Both the position numbers and the translations under genes were made by a program. From Isoetes taiwanensis (taxonomy: Eukaryota; Streptophyta; Lycopodiopsida; Isoetales; Isoetaceae), in NCBI GenBank assembly GCA_021234155.1, contig JAJEKV010000009.1, positions 11,168,546 to 11,232,545 on the forward strand: a stretch of DNA of 64,000 nucleotides. The letters run 5' to 3'. The notes below the pieces were generated by a model, which was given only the letters and a program-made list of their open reading frames with translations, was not told the DNA's origin and ran no database searches. Numbering within the stretch: position 1 is the stretch's first letter; every line of letters starts with the position of its first letter. Shown one piece after another: positions 21,501 through 30,436 of the stretch.

Positions 21501-21872
21501 TCCCACTTCAAACAGTCTGTATAGTTGTCTTGCTGCCTCATCAAACACGCACGCCTGAATTTCGATTCTCTGGACCTAACTAAGTGAATTTCTATGCAAC
21601 AAATGAAATACAAATTCAAACCAGCAGCTTACATCTTCATCGATTAATTCAACATGAAAGACGTTTCCTGCACCACGATCATTTGTGTATGACCTTAGAG
21701 GCCCTTTCCTTGTCACACGAGCCTTTATTGTCCAGTTTGTCTCATATGGGCTTAACTGTATTATGGGCAAGACTCTCCTATCTTCTATTTCCCCCTTCGC
21801 ATCCGCCATATCCCCAACCATATGCACAAACCTGGCAGACTTGCAGTTCCAACCCCAGTCGACTTCTTCCAA
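18555..21872 (-). pseudogene. RPA1: replication protein A large subunit (RPA1/RPA70) pseudogene, multi-exon
   Basis: RPA1 coats single-stranded DNA in replication and repair. Minus-strand exon-like blocks follow the RPA1 order. DBD-A is at 21633-21872 (NWTIKARVTRKGPLRSY, GNVFHVELIDED), 21498-21574 (FDEAARQLYRLFEVGK) and 21262-21428 (YYISKGKIHLA, SFVKIDELQQFV). DBD-B is at about 21053-21165 (IRRKFDDREIPKCDITVED), 20860-20985 and 20700-20790 (VSLSTISDSTIEIN). A linker is at about 20480-20640. A C4 zinc ribbon is at about 20255-20350 (CNLCLKKAMKQDDEFWCQAC). DBD-C is at about 18960-19080 (STGEAWVTAFNEEAEKMF) and 18745-18930 (LKKIMWVPRIFHLSVVQ). The last exon ends in DDEEE at 18555. GT donors are often intact. 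In-frame stops and a frameshift in the 21.3-kb exon make it a pseudogene. The N-terminal DBD-F was not found. Confidence 0.85.
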
Positions 21873-22078
21873 GCCGCTATTTCGTCTGCCCTCCTCTCGG
21901 CTTTGTCAAAAGACTCTCCCCAAAAAAATCCACTTCACCCCACCCGAACACTCGGGAAATGACTATTCTGGCACCGCAAAATAGATATAGATATTTCGAA
22001 ATGGCCCTTTTTGTAACCGTTCTTTTTTTTCTAATAATCTCATATATAGGAAGGATGAGTTATTGGAGGTATTATTGA

Positions 22079-22326
22079 GAATATTGTACTCATTTGTATG
22101 TAGATTAATATATTGATTATATTAAATAGAACAAAAAGATTAGTCAGTTATTACTAGAAACTTTCGCACCGTGGTCACGATGCAAAAGTAAAACATGCAT
22201 AGGTAGATGGGAAACCATAATTTGCATTGTAAAGACGATCGCAACATAAAAAATTTATAAGATACAAATTATGGAACAAAAGTTTTATATTCACAAAAAA
22301 GTACTACATCCTCAAAGGCAGTCTCT
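22079..22326. other. no gene seen
   Basis: AT-rich spacer between the RPA1 pseudogene and the second H3-like locus. A GCACCGTGG-type phrase loosely recalls the repeats at 4.5 kb. Confidence 0.3.
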
Positions 22327-23235
22327 TTAAAATCTAGCTAGGCTATAGTCTCTCTCCTACACAATAACCCTTTTGGCATGAAGGCAGCACTTTACACTGT
22401 CCTCGAATAGACTGATCAGGTGAGCTTTGGTTGCTTGCTGCAAAATATCCAAGGCTTTGGCCTGGATTTCAATGACCTCACATTAAAAGGTTCATAGCTT
22501 ACAGTCATATTCAGAAGCCTTGCCCTCACCAATCTCCGCCCCTCGTACAGATTCTAGATTGATTCCTTCACTAGCCTAATGCTAGCTTGAGAATAAGATT
22601 CTGGACCCGGGCCTGCGAATGTCTGATCTCCCTCAAGGCCATAATGCCAGAAACATAAGGCCTCCCCTGATCATCCTTTCTGGCTGACCCTTTCAGTCTC
22701 CTAGGATTTACCTACTTTCTAAGTTGACCACGTTTAGTGGTTTCCGCTGCTGCCTCCAACTCCGCTTCTTCTGCAGTTGGCATACAATTTAGGCCTTTTC
22801 GACCCCGCCTCTTCTTCACAGCCATTGTACACTCAATGTTAGCTGAAGGTTGTCTCTTCCGAGGGTTTACTACTTTGTAAGTGGCAACAATATCAGCAAT
22901 AACTCTATTAACCAATCCTGAGCTCAAATCCTCTGCTATCTGATATTGTCCTCTGCCACATTCTGCTCCTTTGGATTGTTTTTCTAATCTCTTATCCTCG
23001 ACCGAGAATTGCTTGCATCTTGGTCCCATCCTTCAATAAGGCCATGCTTTGTCGAACCAAGGTTGACTGAGCTTTCCTTTATCGAACCTGCTCCCACCAA
23101 AATAGATAAGAACATCCTGATGCACTGATCCAAAGACCATTCCTGATGACTGAGAGGGTTGAATACTATACCAATCAGAGAGTTATTTGCGCCCTTATCT
23201 CCAGCTTCTGGTAATGCATATGTTTCTATGCTCAA
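22327..23235 (-). pseudogene. second histone H3-fold gene, decayed
   Basis: Minus-strand frames contain an unmistakable H3 fold: GIMALREIRHSQ and LILKLA (alpha-N and helix 1, about 22560-22665), RLVKES, then ALDILQQATKAHL, SLFEDSVKCCLHAKRV and ERDYSLARF (helices 2-3, 22327-22480). Upstream is a long basic and acidic N-terminal part (22712-23029, KKRRGRKG then EEAELEAAAET) and another frame at 22984-23235. Several stops and frame changes separate the pieces. The spacer between helix 1 and helix 2 is longer than in H3. The QAKAL..LQQA start of helix 2 recalls CENH3 (QAEAL..LQEA). No canonical H3 tail was found. It is not inside the Ty3 element. Confidence 0.75.
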
Positions 23236-23479
23236 AAGCTATTATAATATGCAAAAAGAATGTAAGGGATTGTCTTTTGCATGCCCTCCTCATGCTGGCA
23301 TTTTAACCCGTGACCAGGGTGAGAAGCATAGATAGCATCCATCGGAAATTGTATCCTCCATCAAGTTGTAATTTGGTGTAAGCAAGCTCCCAACCAAGAA
23401 GAACTAGTTGACCTCCACGAGTCCTGACTCGGGGGGCGGCGATGTACCGAGAACCACGCGCCCTCATGATGTCTGTCAC

Positions 23480-23690
23480 GTTTTCTATGTGAAACTCCTT
23501 GCAGAACCCATGGCATAATCAAAGGTCTGAAACCCAATCTGCATTCAATGGGGTTCCACGTCGCTGCTTCGCGTGGCCCACTCATCGTAATCGGTGGTCG
23601 TCTTATGGATATCGTGGCGCGGTCATTGACCGAGGTGAAGTCGTAACAAGGTAGCCGTAGGGGAATCTGCGGCTGGATTGAATCTCTTTC
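23480..23690 (+). rRNA. rrn18: 3' end of mitochondrial small-subunit rRNA inserted in the nucleus (NUMT)
   Basis: GTGAAGTCGTAACAAGGTAG at about 23632, then CCGTAGGGGAA and GCGGCTGGATTGAATC, is the 3' end of plant mitochondrial SSU rRNA; the nuclear and plastid genes end differently. The 50 bases before it (GGTGGTCGTCTTATGG..GTGGCGCGGTCATTGACCGAG) fit helix 44. Further upstream the match fades, so the left edge is approximate. It cannot be functional here. Confidence 0.75.
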
Positions 23691-23699
23691 AAGTTAAGA

Positions 23700-23745
23700 A
23701 TTCATTGAATGGATGTCTTGGCTTTGAGAAGGATGCTATGGAAAT
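23700..23745 (+). rRNA. possible 5' end of large-subunit rRNA next to the SSU fragment
   Basis: ATGGATGTCTTGGC followed by GAGAAGGATG resembles the conserved start of LSU rRNA (TGGATGCCTTGGC..GAAGGACG). The match is short. Direct SSU-LSU adjacency is not the usual plant mitochondrial order (rrn18-rrn5), so this could be chance or a rearranged mitochondrial piece. Confidence 0.35.
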
Positions 23746-24350
23746 AGCTTAATGATGGAGCATAGCCTTGCCAAGACTGAGGTTGAGGTTCCAAGTCCAT
23801 TTTTTCGCTCGTCCGATCACTGCATTCTTTCTTAAGGCTTTGGTGTTTCTCAGTCCAGTCATAGAAATGTGGAGCAGACAGATGGTAGAGGCTTTAAGAA
23901 GGACTTCTTCTTCTTCGTCTTTCACTGGTTCATTATTTCACTAGTCAATCTAACTTTCTTAGCGTTTTGCTACGGCTGTCCTCTCTCGTACCAACTGGCT
24001 GGTAAGAGGACTCCGTATCCTGCCTGAGGAGTCCCGTGTGTTGTATTGCCATATCGTTTAACGAATAAGATGGGTGCACTTCTACGAAGTCCTCTCGATT
24101 CCACAGTATAGTTGGTCCCGATGCACTAACAACTACGAACATGATCCATCATTGTCGGCTTAGTTATCCTCATCCAACCACTTACTGTCGTTCCATCATA
24201 TATGATTGATGCATGCATTCCATTATCTCTAGGATATTCTCCCGTTGCACGACCTGGATGTGGTGTCGAGGGAGCAATGGCTGCTACTATGATGTGATAT
24301 TCTAAAACACCGCTTCTGGAGGAATCTTAACTAGTTATTCAACGATTAGG
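23746..24350. other. possibly more organelle-derived sequence, unassigned
   Basis: It may be a continuation of the mitochondrial insertion. A 65-codon minus-strand frame at 23945-24142 contains a GTACGAGAG word that recalls the LSU sarcin-ricin loop, but the flanks do not fit. Nothing firm. Confidence 0.25.
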
Positions 24351-26167
24351 CATTTCTACCCGATCATTGCATGCATACGATACAATCTTTCAGTATCAGA
24401 GGTGCCCTATGCATTGATTCTTTGAAAAACGGCCATCTTCCTGCAAAATTGCCATGCGTGAAATATGTAGATTGATCCAGTTGAGGCGTTTTTGTTGGGG
24501 TCTGGATGGATGGCACCATACAAGTGAAGATGTCTATCTAACCAATTGGACTGGTCTATCCACCCAAGAAAGTGAAGAGATGCATGCATGCCATCCATTT
24601 CTTCTCTGTCTCTGCATCAGTGTTGATAAGGAAGGTGGGGGGCCGATTCTAAATGTATAATGCAATGGTAATAGCTTCACCCAAAATGAGTCTACAAGGT
24701 CAACAAACATGATGATGCTCCTGGTAGATTCTTTTAAGGTGCACAGCTTTCCCTCAGCAATGCCATTCTGATGATCCTCATAAGGAATAGATATTGCCTT
24801 TGGACTCCATGCTCTTGAAGAAAGAAAGTGAATTCCTTAGAAATGTATTCTTCAGCATTGTCACATTGAACCATGCCCAATTGCTCTTGTGTGGCCCCTT
24901 CTGCTTCTTTCTTCCAAACTTTATGTGTGAACCGAGACTAATCTGAGTCTTGGCTCGCTAGGCTAAAAACCCAAATCATAGAATATGATGATGTTTGACC
25001 ATGAGATAGTTGTCACAAATGTGCAAGACAGGAGTCAAAATTGAATCCAGTGATCAAAATTTTGGTCTTCCATTGCTTCAACCATTTCTCACATAGGTGG
25101 TTAGACTCTTCTTGAGATCTGAGACCAGCATCACATTTGTCATGGTTTGTGTACTGTAAGAAAGGCGTAGCACTACTGTGTGTTTGACCTATCACTCTCA
25201 ATATGTCACTGACAAATTTCATGGACGTTGCAGCTTCCAAGTGAGAGAACCAGCATTTGACATCATGGTGTGAGTAGCTCCACAATCGAGAACTCATGTT
25301 CAATCAGACCTAGACACACCAACGGCTTCATATATTTTTTCTTCAACAAGAAATTCAGAGGAACTCTAAGTAGCTTGTGGCATCCAAGAAGAGCTCAATG
25401 GAGGTGTCTACCTGGCTTGCATGCTAACCCAGTAGTGGTGCAAGAAGGATTACCGGATACTGCTGGTTGTGGGTTCTTCTTGATCAAAATCAAGAATGCT
25501 ACATGATGTGTTCTCCAAAGGCCAAGTGTTAGGCAAAGAAGCCTCTGCCGAAATATCCTGAGCCCCACGTCCTCCTCTTCAGCAGATGATGGTAAATCAT
25601 CCTCCACCACATGTGCTTATAGATATTGTTGGTCCATAGTTTTTTCAATCCTTGTTGTGAAAGTTCTTGACAAAATTGGCGGTGCCTTTCTTTGGGATAT
25701 TTGGCAAGAAAATCCTCAGATCTTGGAGATTCTTCTCCATTAGAGTGGGGGAGGGGGGGGGTGTGGAGGGGGTGTCTACTATGGGCATGAAGTATACCTT
25801 ATTCCTCCACAAATCCAGCACTTTTTATTTGCTATTGCTCGTGCACTTGGTAATTCTTTCAAATTTGTAGCCACCAGTGCTTTGCTGCCAAGGTCTGCTT
25901 CTGCTTCATCTTTCATGGTTTATTGTATTCAAACATCCCATATTACGAATTTAGTTGATCATCTGGCATCCCATGGTCTACTTCATAGACATATAAGATT
26001 CAAGAAGGTTCATAAGAATGGCTATTGCAAGATCTTTACTGATCTGATTCAAGGCACTCAATTGTGAGGCCAGATATTGCATCATACTAATGTGTTCAGC
26101 TAGATCATCAGACTCAACCATCTTGGCCTTGAAAAAGCATTTCCATTAAGTCCATCTTTTGTGAAGC

Positions 26168-26406
26168 CCCGGGGGATTCACCTTTGATCAGCGTATAACC
26201 CATGAGAGTTCAACGGAGGGGTGTTTTTTGGACCATTTGCGTACGTATACTTAGGGGTTAGGGGTGTTTTTAGGCACTAATTTAGAGCAATATCTATACA
26301 CATAGGGGTCAAATTGCCTTTTAAAATTGCGTATACAAGGGGGGTTTTTTGCTACCCTCCGAACGCAGATGCCCTACACCCCTTATGTATAAGTGCAACC
26401 CCCGGG
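26168..26406. mobile_element. MITE in copia gag with 8-bp (or 9-bp) target duplication
   Basis: TGTGAAGC flanks it at 26160-26167 and 26407-26414. The ends are CCCGGGGGATTCACC and the complement of GGTTGCACTTAT-type sequence (..AACCCCCGGG). The copia gag reading resumes on the far side. It is 239 bp and non-coding, with G-run-rich short words (AGGGGT, GGGGTG). Confidence 0.75.
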
Positions 26407-26848
26407 TGTGAAGCCTGGTGCTGCCAGAATATCTTCTCCAAAGACTCCCATGCCTTCCTAATCATGTTCTTGATTCGTACCATTGGGATGTGAGAATCCT
26501 TAAGGCAGAAAATTAAAGTAGACTTGGTCTTATTATCTTGCTTTCTCCATGCCACAAGAGAATCACTGCTGGCTCTTTTTTTCTCTTTTTTAAAAATTGC
26601 CTCCAACATGGAATCATCCCTAGATAGAACATCCTACACCTCCCTTTCCTTCAATATTAATTGCATGTGCCAGAACCAGTACATGGCATTTGATCTCTCT
26701 AACTTCTTCAAGATTTTTAGATCGATATGCAGGTTTGTCATTCTCACAAAAGTTGATCACCAAGATGTTAGAATTCTTCGATCATCAGATTGCTCCCTTT
26801 GATTCCCATTGCCTTCCCTTGTTCTGCTAATGCCTTCGTTGCCCTGCA

Positions 26849-26860
26849 AATCTGATACCA
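26849..26860 (-). promoter_or_regulatory. primer-binding site of the copia relic
   Basis: TGGTATCAGATT on the minus strand, directly next to TGTCAAG at 26861, the presumed LTR edge. It again fits initiator tRNA-Met. Confidence 0.75.
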
Positions 26861-26970
26861 TGTCAAGATTTCAGGATCTAGCAAAGGCGGATGTGAAGAA
26901 CCAAGGGGACATTGTCCCAATTGTTCTATTAATAAATAAAAAAACAATAAATGACTACAACGTACTAGCA

Positions 26971-27262
26971 CCTCTAGCGATAACCAACACACCAAAAGGG
27001 TGGATCCTTCATGAGCCCCAATCTCTACGAGGCTTTATCCCATTCCCCACATACCATATCAATTAAAATGTTATGCACTAGCACGCCTAGTGATAATCAA
27101 CACATTAAAAGGGTAGATACTTCATGAGCTCCAACCTCCACGAGGCTTTATCCCATTCCCCATATACCATATCAATCCCTCCTATTCTTTGAGATGCTTT
27201 CCCTCAAGCATGTGGAACATACGAATATTGCCACGAAGGATTGAACCTTGGATCTGATACCA
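26971..27262. repeat. ~185-bp repeat family, copies A (partial) and B
   Basis: Copy A (26971-27065) and copy B (27069-27262) share phrases such as AGCACGCCTAGTGATAATCA, AAAAGGGT, CATGAG and CGAGGCTTTATCCCATTCCC. Copy B starts TGTTATGCAC and ends GGATCTGATACCA, the reverse complement of a tRNA-iMet primer site. Two more copies are at 28617 and 28805. Confidence 0.75.
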
Positions 27263-27780
27263 ATTAATACGATGTTCATCTAAACACCTAAACAAATATA
27301 AAGCCTTTACACAAATTAGTGGCTAAAGCCTTATTCAAAAGAGCTCTCCACCAAACTGGACCACTCAGCTAGCAATATCAGGTTGGAACATAAAGACGGT
27401 AAGGCATATCTGACAAACAGTTTCGACTTGTAGCTCCTCCCTCGAGCTAGCAGTCCTCAATATGATACACCAAGAGTTGGGTTTAGGGATAGTAATAAGT
27501 TACTAGACAAGATCAGCAGAAGCTCTATGAAAAAAAAAGATAGTTTTCTTCGAATCAAATTGAAGAGCGAAGGAGTACAACAGTCTTCTTTGAATCCCGG
27601 TCACTATTTCTGCCATATCTTCTTCATGCGGACGAACCAGATTTGAAAACTAGACTCCGAGCCTGTTCTTGAAAAGTAAAATTCTACCAGATCGGATCTC
27701 TGATTGAGAAGACATCGTCAATTATTCAGGTTCTATTTATAGAAGTCTCTACAAATTTAGCCTTCTTTAGCAAACTCTTT
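27263..27780. other. no gene seen
   Basis: Spacer with no recognised coding or repeat signal. Confidence 0.3.
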
Positions 27781-27783
27781 GTG

Positions 27784-27815
27784 TTTGCCTTTGCCTTTGC
27801 CTTTGCCTTTGTCTT
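27784..27815. repeat. hexanucleotide microsatellite (TTTGCC)n
   Basis: About five perfect TTTGCC units followed by a TTTGTC variant. Confidence 0.8.
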
Positions 27816-27914
27816 TTGTTCCCAACCATGATATATATAAGCTCTATATGATTGCGCCTATTGCATAATCATATTGGCCACTCCCCCGAGCTCATTGTTA
27901 GATGTTAACCTTAA

Positions 27915-28305
27915 ATACCACCTCCTCGTGGCTTCTATCTTGGTTCATGATTACCACCTACTCGTGTTTTTTGTGTCTACCACCTACTCGTGGTTTTCAC
28001 ATACTAGTGATTGCCACCTACTCATGGGCCACTAATTCTTGGTTACCACCTGCTCATGGACAAATTGGTCCTTGGTTACCACCTATTCGTGGACCAATTT
28101 AACTCGAGGTTCCCATCTACTCGTGGGTCTCTTTCTGTTGTGATTACTACCTATTTGTGGATCACATTCACTTATGATTACCACCTACTCGTGGATCACA
28201 ATCACTCGTGATTACCATCTACGCGTGGGTCAAATTCATTCTTGATTGCCACCTACTTGTGGATCAGTCACTTGTAATGACCACCTACTCGTGGGCCACT
28301 GGATT
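27915..28305. repeat. minisatellite, period about 36-40 bp, about ten copies
   Basis: Each unit has the core TACCACCTACTCGTGG, flanked by a variable GATCACAATCACTTGTGAT-like stretch. The core is itself nearly palindromic (CCAC..GTGG). Unit length varies, and the array is too degenerate and spacer-poor to be CRISPR. Confidence 0.75.
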
Positions 28306-28616
28306 TGATGTGAAGTTTGCTCTCAAGTTTGACTTTGTTCTAAGAATTCTTGGAACACCAGTTCCCTTTTCTCGAATCTCCTTAAAAAAAGCTATGCATC
28401 TTAACTCCATAGATTGATCTGCATGTGTATCTGCAAAACCATCTCATGTATAGTAAGTTAAGAACTACTTTAGTTAAGACTCGAGAAATTGTGTAAGTTC
28501 TTGTTTCATTGGTCCTTTAGAACTCCAGACCTGCTTCACTATCACGATAGAAATCATAACAATGGTTTCATTACTCACAGTTCCAAAGAAAATCAAAACC
28601 GTGCTCTGATACCAAA

Positions 28617-28890
28617 TGTTATGCACTAGCACGCCTAATGATAATCAACACACCAAAAGGGTGGATCCTTCATGAGTCCCAACCTCTACGAGGCTTTATC
28701 CCATTCCCCACATACCATATCAATTCCTTGAGATGCTTTCCCTCAAAACATGTGGAACATACCAATGTTGCCACAAGGAATTGAACCTTGGCTCTGATAG
28801 CAAATGTTATGCACAAGCACGCCTAGTGATAATCAACACACCAAAAGGGTGGATCCTTCATGAGCCCCAACCTCTACGAGGCTCCACATA
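28617..28890. repeat. ~185-bp repeat family, copies C and D (tandem)
   Basis: Copy C (about 28617-28799) starts TGTTATGCAC and ends GGCTCTGATAGCA. Copy D (from 28805) begins again with TGTTATGCAC and is cut off near 28890. The join repeats the LTR-edge plus primer-site pattern seen at 28605-28617 (GCTCTGATACCAAATGTTAT). Confidence 0.75.
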
Positions 28891-28989
28891 TTATATGAGT
28901 AATACGAGAAAATGGAAGTTGATACTTGAATTGCCATTTATTGAAAGACATTCGAATTATCAATACTAATCATATGGGTGGTTAGGCTC

Positions 28990-29420
28990 CTGATATAATG
29001 CAAGCATCACCCTTAATGAGCCGAACCTCCCAATAGCTCGAAACATTGCAAAGCTTCCAGGTCAGGTCGATGTTCCACATATATAACTTGCAAGAATTGT
29101 TGTCCAAAAGGATAACATTTCGAGCTGTCATCTTGTCAAGAATTGCTTTTGATATTGCAAGCAAACCACATTTGGAATATATATCAACTAAAGTACCAAC
29201 AAAAGGATCACTTGATAATCCCCATTTGTGCAACCAGGTTGTGTGCAACACTCATCTAGGGCCTTTAAACTGGTGCAAGCTTTCAACCCGTAGACAAATG
29301 TCATAACATTTGAAGAAACATTACCTTGTTGTATCAATTGAAAACACTTAAGTGCTTCCTTCCTAGAGATGTGTTCAATGTATCCGCAACAAGTCAAGTC
29401 CAATTCTTGACTGGTAAATT
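28990..29420 (-). pseudogene. PPR protein pseudogene fragment
   Basis: Minus-strand frames 29188-29403 (KEALKCFQLIQQGNVSSN, LKACTSLKAL) and 28982-29251 (GLSSDPFVGTLVDIYSKCG, ILDKMTARNV) carry typical P/L/S-type PPR motifs in the usual order but in two frames. This is a decayed relative of organelle RNA-editing PPR proteins, in the same orientation as the intact PPR gene 1 kb away. The rest of 29421-30300 shows nothing. Confidence 0.7.
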
Positions 29421-30299
29421 GTCAAACACTTCCCTTGCCTCAGTGGTTGGACATACATATCGATGAAAGCACTATCTTTGAACAATTTTAACATCATCCT
29501 CTAAATATTTCATTGTGAATCTCTCGAACTGTCCCTATGTCTTTCAACCTCATTAAGGGTGTAGCTGCTAGGATGTACATTATCTGCATTCATTTTCCTA
29601 ACAGGATAGGAGCATGTTGTGTTTGTCCATGTTCTACATAACCGGATAAGGAAGTCTATGAATGGACATTTTTGGTGACCTTTCAACAACACTGAGCATC
29701 AGTTACACTTGGGCACAATGTAGTTGCCAATAGCTCATTTGGTTCTCTGATTTTCAAAAGCAGTACGATCAATCCTTACCATGACAGTGATTAGTCTTTC
29801 TTCCGGCACTTCTTTTCAACATTCTTTTCTTCTCCTCCAATCAATTGTTTTGCATGCAACAAGACGTTGACGCGGTTCGAGGTGAGGTGGGTTGTTGGGA
29901 TCATCTATTAATTTGTTAAAAAAAAATTCACCTCTGAAATAACTTTGTGATGCTTTCTTTCTAGTGATTTATTATTAAACTTGTGGTAGCATGGTGGAAA
30001 TTATAGAAATCGTAGTATATGGCTTCTTAACTTGGATGTTTCTTGCATGATAAGCGTAAACCGCCATGCGGTGGATTACGTCACAAATGCTATGCCCTGC
30101 AGTGCTCAAAGCCGCCTCTTTCAAATTCTTAAAGCAAAGACAGTACATGCGTTATTTCTGGCATGGATAATGTGATTAGATTAATAATGTAGACTCTAGT
30201 ACTTTGAGAAGCTAATCTTTACAACTTTTAAGTTCTTTGGAAGAATTCATAGCCTTGATATTAATTCTCAGCATGGTTGATGATGATACTTGTGCGCTT

Positions 30300-30436
30300 G
30301 CTCAGGACCATCTTTGAGCCATTGGCAGTTTCTCTTGGACATGTGCAGCATAAATTTTAGATAATAGCACAAATAATGCAGAATTATTATATATTCTAGA
30401 ACATGCAACACACTTGAGATCCAAATGGATGCCACA
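30300..30436 (-). pseudogene. E-domain remnant downstream of the PPR stop
   Basis: Reading on through the TAG at the end of the PPR frame gives CGIHLDL and NSALFVLLSKIYAA, which match the PPR E1 motif (usual GACKIHGN..NSALYVLLSNIYAA). The frame then decays and stops, and no DYW domain was found. The gene therefore once had at least an E domain. Confidence 0.65.

Larger units (their letters stand above)
24350..26860 (-). mobile_element. Ty1/copia relic: gag and part of integrase
   Basis: Minus strand. The leader follows the primer site at 26860. Gag is recognisable in 26407-26609 (SLVAWRKQDNKTKSTLIF, RKAWESLEKIF, the UBN2-type gag pattern) and beyond the nested MITE near 26000-26150 (ESDDLAEHISMMQYLASQL). 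A frame at 24700-24900 matches the copia integrase core (QCDNAEEYISKEFTFFLQEHG, then NGIAEG). RT, RNase H and a second LTR were not found, and many stops are present. The left edge is uncertain. Confidence 0.75.

Noticed and set aside
23945-24142. 65-codon minus-strand frame as a gene
   Set aside because: It lies in a possibly organelle-derived stretch, has no family resemblance and no regulatory context.
24407-24660. Separate small genes on both strands near 24.5 kb
   Set aside because: Short, overlapping, antisense to each other and adjacent to the copia integrase relic; no motif.
27915-28305. CRISPR array
   Set aside because: Repeat units are degenerate, linkers are short and similar to one another, and the setting is a plant nuclear genome.
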